A stretch of DNA of 25,367 nt from DASQVO01 sp035640715 (GTDB taxonomy: Bacteria; Actinomycetota; Actinomycetes; Streptosporangiales; Streptosporangiaceae), in the NCBI GenBank assembly GCA_035640715.1, contig DASQVO010000353.1, positions 1 to 25,367 on the forward strand, given 5' to 3'. The position numbers and the translations under genes were made by a program. A model generated the notes under the pieces. The model ran no database searches. It saw nothing but the letters and a program-made list of their open reading frames with translations, and had not been told where the DNA came from. Below, piece after piece: positions 14,607-21,013 of the stretch. Every line of letters starts with the position of its first letter. The first letter of the stretch is position 1.

Positions 14607-15638
14607 ATGAAGATCGCGACTGTCGCGGGCTACTGGGGCGCGGGGCCGCCGGCCGATGCGGCTGACCTGTTCGCCGCCGCGGACCGGCTGCGGCTGGACC
14701 AGATCTGGACGGCGGAGGCGTGGGGCAGCGACGCCTGGACCCCGCTCGCGTGGTGGGGATCCCGCACGTCGCACGTGCAGCTCGGCACGGCCGTCTCGCA
14801 GTTGTCGGCCCGCCCGCCGGCCACGCTGGCGATGACCGCGATGACCATGGACCACCTCACCCAGGGCCGGATCATCATCGGGATCGGCACCAGCAACCCG
14901 CAGGTGGTCGAGGGCTGGTACGGCCAGCCCTACCCGCGCCCGCTGGAGCGCACCAGGGAATACATCGACATTCTGCGGGAGATCATCGCCCGCCGGGAAC
15001 CAGTCACCTACCAGGGCAGGCACTATCAGCTCCCCAATCCCGGCGGGACCGGGCTGGGTAAGCCGCTGCGGTCCATCCTCCATCCGTTCCGGCCGGAGAT
15101 CCCGATCTACCTGGGCGCGGAAGGGCCGAAGAACGTCGCGCTGGCCGCGGAGATCGCCGACGGCTGGACCACGATCTTCTTCTCGCCGTCGATGAACGAC
15201 TTCTATGCCAAGGCCCTCGCCGAGGGCTTTGGCCGCCCGGGCGCCCGGCATACCAGCGTCACCTTCGACGTGGTGGGCGGCCCGATGCGGATCATCCCCG
15301 ATGACGACACCGAACGGGCCGCGGACCTGCTGCGGCCGTCGCTGGCCCTCTACATCGGCGGCATGGGTGCCCGCAGCCTCAACTACCACCATGAGGTCTT
15401 CGCCCGGATGGGCTACGAAGCCGAGGCACGGCACATCCAGGACCGCTACCTGGCCGGTGACAAGAAGGGCGCCATCGCGGCCGTGCCGACGGCGATGGTC
15501 GAGGACATCGCCCTGATCGGCCCATGGGCCAAGATCGCGGATGAGCTCCAGCGCTGGCGGCAGACCGTGCTCACCACCTTCACCGTGAGTACCGACCTGC
15601 AGCACCTGGACAAGGCCGTCGAACTGCTCCGCCGCTGA
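14607..15638 (+). CDS. Luciferase-like (probably F420-dependent) oxidoreductase, Rv3520c-like
   Basis: 343 residues from the ATG at 14607, one base after the upstream stop. Landmarks of the luciferase-like barrel: GYWGAGPP, TAEAWGSDAWTPLAWWGS (about 35-52), LGTAVSQLSAR, MDHLTQGRIIIGIGTS, VEGWYGQPYPRPLERTREY, LGAEGPKNVALAAEIADGW and LALYIGGMGA. These match Rv3520c closely from memory. That gene lies next to Rv3521-3523 in M. tuberculosis and is in the KstR regulon. Members of this branch usually use cofactor F420 and transfer hydride. The reaction is not known; an enone or ketone reduction of a steroid intermediate is plausible. F420 versus FMN use cannot be settled from sequence by eye. Confidence 0.85.
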   Translation: MKIATVAGYWGAGPPADAADLFAAADRLRLDQIWTAEAWGSDAWTPLAWWGSRTSHVQLGTAVSQLSARPPATLAMTAMTMDHLTQGRIIIGIGTSNPQVVEGWYGQPYPRPLERTREYIDILREIIARREPVTYQGRHYQLPNPGGTGLGKPLRSILHPFRPEIPIYLGAEGPKNVALAAEIADGWTTIFFSPSMNDFYAKALAEGFGRPGARHTSVTFDVVGGPMRIIPDDDTERAADLLRPSLALYIGGMGARSLNYHHEVFARMGYEAEARHIQDRYLAGDKKGAIAAVPTAMVEDIALIGPWAKIADELQRWRQTVLTTFTVSTDLQHLDKAVELLRR

Positions 15639-15656
15639 GGCCCGGTAAGGAGAGAC

Positions 15657-17141
15657 ATGGCCGACCTGCCGTCGCCCGATCCCGCGCCCGCGAGTTCGCT
15701 CGCGGGCTTCGACCATGAGTGCGACGTGCTCGTCATCGGCTTCGGGTGCGCCGGTGCCGCTGCCGCTTTCGAGGCTGCGGCGGCAGGCGCCAGCGTGCTC
15801 ATACTGGAACGCGCGGGCGGCCCCGGTGGCTCGTCCGCGCTGTCCGGAGGCGAGATCTACCTCGGCGGCGGGACCGCGGTGCAGCGGGCCTGCGGCTTCG
15901 ACGACGACGCGGACAACATGCTCACCTACCTCAGGGCGGCCCTCGGCCCGCACGCCGATGAGGAGAAGCTGCGGCTTTACTGCGACGGGAGCGTCGAGCA
16001 CTTCGAGTGGCTGCGCGCCCGGGGCCTCACGTTCAACGAGACGCTGTTCGACGCGCCGAGCTGGATGCCGCCGACCATGGATGGGCTGATGTGGCTGGGG
16101 GAGAACGCCTGGCCGTACAGCACGATCGCCCGGCCGGTGCCGCGCGGCCACCGGCCGGCGGCAGAGTCGTTCGGCGGCTGGCTTCTCATGGAGAAGCTGG
16201 CGGAGGCCGCGAAGGCCGCCGGGGCGATCTGCCACATCGATACCCGCGCCACCAGCCTCGTGGTGGACGGGAACGGCCGGATCGCCGGGGCCGTAGCGCG
16301 CCGCTACGGCGCGGCACTGGCCTACCGGGCGCGCCGGGCGGTCATCCTCACGACCGGCGGTTTCGCCGACAACGAGGAGATGCTCGGTCACCATGCCCCG
16401 GTGCTCCTCGGTCACGGCAAGGTCAGCGATGGCCTCGATGACGGCGGGGGAATCCGCATGGCGATGGCAGCCGGCGCGGCCACCCGGCGCATGTCGGCCG
16501 TGGAGATCGCGCTGACGGCGCTGCCCGCGGTGCTCGTGCGCGGCATGCTCGTGAACGCGCTCGGCCAGCGGTTCATCAACGAGGATGTCTATCCGGGGAT
16601 GTTCAGCACCGCCGCGGTGCTGCACCAGCCCGCGCCCTACTGGGCGATCACCGACGAGAAGGGCTATGAGGACATCCCCGCCCGCGACCTGTGGGGAGTG
16701 CGCCCGCGGTTCGTCACGGAAACCCTCGCGGAGATGGAGAAGGAACTCGGCATGCCCGCCGGGGCGCTGGAGGGCACGGTGGCCGCGTACAACCGCTACG
16801 CGGAGCGCGGGGAGGACCCCTACTTCCATAAGGACCCGAAGTGGGTCAGGCCGCTGAATCCGCCGTTCGCCGCCGTCGATCCCCGGGACGGGTTCGGCGG
16901 GGGCGGCCGGGGCAGCGCGGGCACGGGGACCGGCGCCGCCGGCTTCACGCTCGGCGGGCTGCACACCACCGCCGGCGGCGCCGTGCTGAACCACTCCGGG
17001 CGGCCGATCCCGGGCCTGTACGCTGCGGGCCGTGCCAGCTCCGGGATACACGGTGAGGGCTACGTCAGCGGGACATCGCTCGGCGACGGCACGTTCTTCG
17101 GCCGCCTGGCGGGCCGTGCTGCCGCACGGCAGGGCGGGTGA
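15657..17141 (+). CDS. KstD/fumarate-reductase-type FAD dehydrogenase
   Basis: 494 residues from the ATG at 15657 with AAGGAGAG at 15647-15654. N-terminal Rossmann FAD site DVLVIGFGCAGAAAA (23-37), dinucleotide strand ILERAGGPGGSSALSGG (49-65), a second FAD segment TTGGFADNEEM, and the C-terminal flavin cap GLYAAGRASSGIHGEGY with Tyr469 followed by SGTSLGDG. It is a relative of 3-ketosteroid 1-dehydrogenase and flavocytochrome fumarate reductase. The C-terminal motif is GEGYVSGTSLG rather than the GxxYPGPGATLG of true KstD, so the reaction may be a different alpha,beta-dehydrogenation or reduction. It overlaps the next gene by 4 bases (GTGA). A steroid substrate is inferred from the operon. 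Confidence 0.8.
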   Translation: MADLPSPDPAPASSLAGFDHECDVLVIGFGCAGAAAAFEAAAAGASVLILERAGGPGGSSALSGGEIYLGGGTAVQRACGFDDDADNMLTYLRAALGPHADEEKLRLYCDGSVEHFEWLRARGLTFNETLFDAPSWMPPTMDGLMWLGENAWPYSTIARPVPRGHRPAAESFGGWLLMEKLAEAAKAAGAICHIDTRATSLVVDGNGRIAGAVARRYGAALAYRARRAVILTTGGFADNEEMLGHHAPVLLGHGKVSDGLDDGGGIRMAMAAGAATRRMSAVEIALTALPAVLVRGMLVNALGQRFINEDVYPGMFSTAAVLHQPAPYWAITDEKGYEDIPARDLWGVRPRFVTETLAEMEKELGMPAGALEGTVAAYNRYAERGEDPYFHKDPKWVRPLNPPFAAVDPRDGFGGGGRGSAGTGTGAAGFTLGGLHTTAGGAVLNHSGRPIPGLYAAGRASSGIHGEGYVSGTSLGDGTFFGRLAGRAAARQGG

Positions 17142-17800
17142 GCCATATGACGGAGCCGGAGGGCACGCGGGGACCTGAGCGGACCGCTGCACCCAGCGAC
17201 AAGGGCGTGGACGCGGCGGTGGCCGCCGCCCGCCGGGTGATCGCCTCGCTGCTGCACGCGGGTGACCGCTCCGCGGCCGAGATGGCGAAGGTGGCGGAGC
17301 AGCTCAATGCCGTCGCCGACCACCTGGACGCGCACGCGCCCACCATGGCCGAACGGATGGCGGACATGTGGCGGGGCGTGGGCGTGACCAGGCACGATCC
17401 GGTGATGACCAGGCACGATCCGGTGACCGGGCCGCAGAACGCGATCGCCCCGCCGCTGCACCTGTACGGCAAGGAAGACGGGTCCGTCGAGGGTGTCGTC
17501 GTCCTGGGCATGCCGTACCAGGGGCCGCCTGCCTGCGTCCACGGCGGCGTCTCCGCGCTGCTCCTCGACCATGTGCTCGGCGTGGCGAACCACTGGGGAA
17601 GATCGCCCGGCATGACGGCGGAGCTGACCCTGCGCTACCACCGGCTGGCTCCCCTATTCACACCGCTGACCGTGACAGGACGGCAGCTTTCCGTAGACGG
17701 ACGCAAGATCCGGGCCGCAGGCGCGATCTATGCGGAAGGGAAGATGTGCGTCAGCGCCGAGGGGCTATTCATCGCCAAGCAGATCCCCAGCCCATGCTGA
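17138..17800 (+). CDS. PaaI-type hotdog thioesterase
   Basis: 220 residues from a GTG at 17138 that overlaps the upstream stop. An ATG at 17147 is an alternative start. Residues ~1-100 are a charged, helical region. Residues ~105-215 hold the hotdog fold: LGMPYQGPPACVHGGVSALLLDHVLG (about 123-148, the central helix with the HGG motif typical of PaaI-type enzymes), LTLRYHRLAPLFTPL, and VDGRKIRAAGAIYAEGKMCVSAEGLF. Such enzymes hydrolyse acyl-CoA and release dead-end CoA esters. It carries a perfect 21-bp tandem duplication in the linker that adds seven residues (TRHDPVM then TRHDPVT). A role in CoA recycling within the sterol operon is inferred. Confidence 0.78.
   Translation: MSHMTEPEGTRGPERTAAPSDKGVDAAVAAARRVIASLLHAGDRSAAEMAKVAEQLNAVADHLDAHAPTMAERMADMWRGVGVTRHDPVMTRHDPVTGPQNAIAPPLHLYGKEDGSVEGVVVLGMPYQGPPACVHGGVSALLLDHVLGVANHWGRSPGMTAELTLRYHRLAPLFTPLTVTGRQLSVDGRKIRAAGAIYAEGKMCVSAEGLFIAKQIPSPC
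17385..17426 (+). repeat. Perfect 21-bp tandem duplication inside the thioesterase gene
   Basis: Two identical 21-bp copies at 17385-17405 and 17406-17426. The length is a multiple of three, so the frame is kept and seven residues (TRHDPV plus one) are repeated in the linker before the hotdog domain. It looks like a recent slippage event. Confidence 0.9.
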
Positions 17801-17822
17801 CCGGAGAGGGACTGTTCGTCTC

Positions 17823-19442
17823 ATGATCACCCGTGAGGAGGCAGTGGCACGGCTCACGGCGCCCGGTGCGCCGTTCGAGATCCGCACCGAGGACGTGCTG
17901 GGCGAGAAGATGGAGGTCTTCGCCCGCCGGCAGCGCTCCCTCGGCGCGCTGCTGCGTGCCTCGGCGAGGTTCGGTGACCGGGAATACCTGGTCACCGAGC
18001 ACAGCCGGCTCACCTTCGCCGCTCACCACGCGGCGGTGGCCGCCCTCGCTGCCGCCCTGCGCGATGAGTACGGCGTGGGCAAAGGTGACCGGGTCGCCAT
18101 CTGCTCGGCGAACAACCCGGAATGGATCATCGCCTTCTGGGCGGCGGTATCGCTCGGTGCCATCGCCGTCGGGATGAACTCGATGTGGGCCGCCCCCGAG
18201 ATCGGCTACGGCATCGAGCTGACCGAACCCAGGGTCCTCATTTCCGACGCGCCCCGCCGCGCGCTCGCCGGCGAGCCCGGCATCCCGGTGCTCTCGGTGG
18301 AGGAGGATGTGCCCGCGCTCGTTGCCCGCCGCAGCGGGGAGGAATTGCCCGAGGACGTGGCCGACGAGGACGACCCGGCGGTGATCCTGTTCACCAGCGG
18401 GACGACCGGGCGCCCCAAGGGAGCCACCCATTCACACCGGAACGTGATCGCGGCCTGCTGGTTCAGCCTGCTCAATGACACTGTCGCGGCCGAGCTCGGC
18501 GTCCCGCAGGCCGGCCGCCGCTTCCTGCTCGCGACGCCGCTTTTCCACATCGCGGCGCTGCACAACCTCGCCGTCCCCCGGCTGGCGGTGGGCGACACGG
18601 CCGTCATCCACCTCGGCCGTTTCGACATCGACCGGGTGCTCCGGCTGATCGAAACCGAACGCGTCACGAACTGGGGCGCGGTGCCGACGATGATCTCACG
18701 GCTCGTCGAGCACGGTGACCTTGCGAAGTACGATCTCAGCTCGCTGCGCGCCATCTCGGTGAACAGTGCCCCGTCCTCGCCGGAGCTCAAGGCGCGCCTG
18801 CGCGAGGTGCTTCCCGTGGCCGGACGGTCCCTCGGCACCAGCTACGGCCTCACGGAGTCCTCGACCGCGGCCACCCTCGCCTCAGCCGCGCAGTTGCTCG
18901 CCGATCCCCAGACCGTGGGCACCCCGGTGCCGACCATGCAGGTCGAAGTGCGCGATGCCGCAGGGAACCGGGTCCCGGAGGGCACTGAGGGGGAGATCTG
19001 CCTGCGCGGCGCCCAGATGATGCTCGGCTACTGGCGCGACCCCGAGGCCTCGGCGGCGTCAAGCGCGCCGCACCGGTGGTTCCGCACCGGGGACCTCGGC
19101 ACGATGACCGGCGGGCACCTGCGGGTATCCGGCCGGCGGTCGGACCTGATCCTCCGGGGTGGCGAGAACGTCTACCCAGCGGAGGTAGAGAACCAGCTCG
19201 GCATCCATCCGGCGGTCCGGGAGTGCGCTGTGTTCGGCGTCCCCCATCCTGACCTTGGCGAGGAAGTCGTCGCCGTCGTGGTGGTCAGGGCGGAGACCGA
19301 TGTCTCGGAGGACGATCTCCGTGAGCACGCGAGCGCGCGCCTGGCCCGGTACAAGGTTCCCTCTCGCTGGCTGATCACGACCGCCGGCCTGCCGCGAAAC
19401 GCGATGGGCAAGGTCAACCGCCAGCAGTTGGGGCTGGCATGA
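17823..19442 (+). CDS. Acyl-CoA synthetase (FadD family)
   Basis: 539 residues from the ATG at 17823; GGAGAGGGA lies about 12 nt upstream. Adenylate-forming enzyme: P-loop LFTSGTTGRPKG (about 183-194), TPLFHIAALH, GTSYGLTESS, WFRTGDLG, RRSDLILRGGENVYPAEVE, and catalytic Lys530 (MGKVN). It makes an acyl-CoA through an acyl-AMP intermediate. It lies 22 bp after the thioesterase and is the last gene of the KstR-headed operon; a hairpin follows. It is the third acyl-CoA synthetase in the window and is clearly distinct from the other two. The substrate may be a steroid acid or an unrelated carboxylate. The exact FadD paralogue is not recognisable by eye. Confidence 0.85.
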   Translation: MITREEAVARLTAPGAPFEIRTEDVLGEKMEVFARRQRSLGALLRASARFGDREYLVTEHSRLTFAAHHAAVAALAAALRDEYGVGKGDRVAICSANNPEWIIAFWAAVSLGAIAVGMNSMWAAPEIGYGIELTEPRVLISDAPRRALAGEPGIPVLSVEEDVPALVARRSGEELPEDVADEDDPAVILFTSGTTGRPKGATHSHRNVIAACWFSLLNDTVAAELGVPQAGRRFLLATPLFHIAALHNLAVPRLAVGDTAVIHLGRFDIDRVLRLIETERVTNWGAVPTMISRLVEHGDLAKYDLSSLRAISVNSAPSSPELKARLREVLPVAGRSLGTSYGLTESSTAATLASAAQLLADPQTVGTPVPTMQVEVRDAAGNRVPEGTEGEICLRGAQMMLGYWRDPEASAASSAPHRWFRTGDLGTMTGGHLRVSGRRSDLILRGGENVYPAEVENQLGIHPAVRECAVFGVPHPDLGEEVVAVVVVRAETDVSEDDLREHASARLARYKVPSRWLITTAGLPRNAMGKVNRQQLGLA

Positions 19443-19790
19443 ACGGCAACCAGGCATGAACGCCAGCCGGGCTGGCTGGCAGCTGGTGGGCAAAGGGCCG
19501 CGATGTCCGCGCCACGCCTGCGGATACCTCCCGCGCCAGACGCAGCCAGCGGCCTAGCGGCAGTTCCCGCGCACGCAGGCCTCCGCTGTGATGACGTGTG
19601 ATTTCTTCCAGGTGACTGCGATCCCTGGCTGATTCGCGACGCCGTGGGTCAGGGCGGGTGTCCAGTGGGCGAGGCGAGGTCGTGCGATACCGTTGGCCGG
19701 TAAATCCCACGGCCGCTGGCGTCCGTGGGTTGTCCTGCGAGATGGATTCCCCGCCGCGCGGCGGGGTTGGTGTGGGCATGGAGGTGGACG
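19443..19790. other. Noncoding gap with three inverted repeats
   Basis: About 350 bp without a convincing gene; the open frames crossing it have no recognisable family. It contains a hairpin just after the fadD stop (19462-19480), a 7-bp stem with a 10-base loop (19706-19712 with 19723-19729), and a perfect 18-bp GC palindrome (19749-19766). The GGAGGTGG ribosome site of the next gene is at 19780-19787. No KstR-type site is present, so the downstream operon is probably controlled differently. Confidence 0.6.
19462..19480 (+). terminator. Hairpin after the fadD19 operon
   Basis: 7-bp stem (19462-19468 with 19474-19480), loop GGGCT, 19 bp after the last stop codon of the operon. No T-tract follows. 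Confidence 0.4.
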
Positions 19791-20147
19791 ATGTTCGGAC
19801 TCATCACCCGGTGGTCGCTGGCCGGCACGTCGGCGGAGGTTGAGCGTCAGCTTCGGGAATATGTGCGTACGGAGTCTCACCCGAGGTTCACCGGCCGGCC
19901 CGGGCTGATCGAGAAGATCTGGACCATGCGGCCGGGAGGGTTCTTCGCGGGCAACTACATCTGGGCAACCGAGCAGGCTCGTGCGGAATTCGTTGCGGCA
20001 CTGGACTCGGCGCCGTCCAAGGTCACCCAGATCATCGGACGCGAGCCGGAATTGGTCGAGGAATTCGAGATCGTCGCCGTCGCGGAAGGCGGGGAGAGCC
20101 TCGAGGGGATCACCGGAGTGGGCACCGCCTTCCACGCCATGGCATGA
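19791..20147 (+). CDS. Small YdhR-like dimeric alpha/beta-barrel protein
   Basis: 118 residues from the ATG at 19791, preceded by GGAGGTGG (19780-19787). Pattern of the YdhR/ABM-like ferredoxin-fold group: N-terminal strand FGLITRWSL, a helix SAEVERQLREYV, GLIEKIWTM (about 44-52, the central strand), GGFFAGNYIWATEQARAEFV (about 55-74, strand plus helix with the aromatic Y/W pair), and the final strand EEFEIVAVAE. Proteins of this fold are putative monooxygenases or small-ligand binding proteins; few have known function. It overlaps the molybdenum-enzyme FAD subunit by 4 bases (ATGA), so it is the first gene of that operon and may act on the same substrate. That role is an inference. Confidence 0.62.
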   Translation: MFGLITRWSLAGTSAEVERQLREYVRTESHPRFTGRPGLIEKIWTMRPGGFFAGNYIWATEQARAEFVAALDSAPSKVTQIIGREPELVEEFEIVAVAEGGESLEGITGVGTAFHAMA

Positions 20148-21013
20148 AGCCGGCGCCATTCGGCTACGTACGCCCGCTCGACCTGGAGGACCTGGTCGGC
20201 ACGCTGACCGACGGTGACGTCCTGCTTGCGGGAGGGCAGAGCCTCCTGCCGGAACTCAATGAACGCCGCCGCCGGCCGCGGCGCCTGGTCGATCTGAACG
20301 CGGTGGCCGGACTTGAGCACTGCGAGGCTGGCCCGGACCGCGTGCTCGCCGGCGCGCTCACCCGGCACCAGGACCTGGCAGAGCGGAGCGATGTGCGCGC
20401 CGCCGTGCCGGTGCTGTCCCGGGCAGCGCAGCACGTCGGGCACGCCGCGGTCCGCACCCGCGGAACCCTGGGCGGCAGCATCGCCAACGCCGACCCTGCC
20501 GCCGAGCTGCCGGGCGTGTGCGTGCTGCTGGATGCGATGGCGCGGCTGCGGTCGGCGGCCGGGGAGCGCACGACCGCCGTCGCGAACCTGATGCGCCCCG
20601 GCGGGCTGGCAGAGCACGAGGTGATCACCGCGGTCGAGCTGCCCGCGCTGCGGCCGGGAGAGGGCTGGGGCTTCCGTGAGCTCAGCCGGCCCGGCGCCTA
20701 CGCCTTCCCGCTGGTGACGGTGAGCACGACGCTCCTGCTCGGCGCGGACGGCGCCGTTGCGGGACTGCGTGCCGCGGTCACCGGCGCGGCAGCGGCGCCG
20801 TATGCGCTGCCGGAGGGCGCGGTAGCCGGGCTGCTCGGCGCCCATCCCACCGACGCCTGGGCCGACGCGGTCGCCGACCAGCTGGCGGCTGCGGCCGACC
20901 CGGTCACCGACCACTACGCCAGCGCGGCCTACCGCCGTCGGGTCGTCCGGCACCTGGGCCGTCAGGCCGTGGCCGATGCGCGGCAACGAGCCGTACCGGG
21001 AGCGGCCGCGTGA
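20144..21013 (+). CDS. Molybdenum hydroxylase FAD-binding subunit (CoxM-like)
   Basis: 289 residues from the ATG at 20144, overlapping the upstream stop (ATGA). CO-dehydrogenase medium-subunit family. The FAD-binding motifs are LLAGGQSLLPEL (27-38) and TRGTLGGSIANADPAAELP (105-123), followed by the C-terminal domain (RELSRPGAYAFPLVTV). It accepts electrons from the [2Fe-2S] clusters of its partner and passes them to an acceptor. Length is normal for the family. It is followed by a 4-base overlap (GTGA) with a fused iron-sulfur/molybdopterin subunit, so the enzyme has two polypeptides instead of the usual three. Confidence 0.9.
   Translation: MKPAPFGYVRPLDLEDLVGTLTDGDVLLAGGQSLLPELNERRRRPRRLVDLNAVAGLEHCEAGPDRVLAGALTRHQDLAERSDVRAAVPVLSRAAQHVGHAAVRTRGTLGGSIANADPAAELPGVCVLLDAMARLRSAAGERTTAVANLMRPGGLAEHEVITAVELPALRPGEGWGFRELSRPGAYAFPLVTVSTTLLLGADGAVAGLRAAVTGAAAAPYALPEGAVAGLLGAHPTDAWADAVADQLAAAADPVTDHYASAAYRRRVVRHLGRQAVADARQRAVPGAAA

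Noticed and set aside
14259..17192. 977-codon minus-strand open frame
   Set aside because: Antisense shadow across three well-supported plus-strand genes; long only because high-GC DNA has few stop codons.
19658..19843. Short plus-strand open frame in the 19443-19790 gap as a gene
   Set aside because: It overlaps the start of the better-supported 19791 gene, has no ribosome site and no recognisable family.
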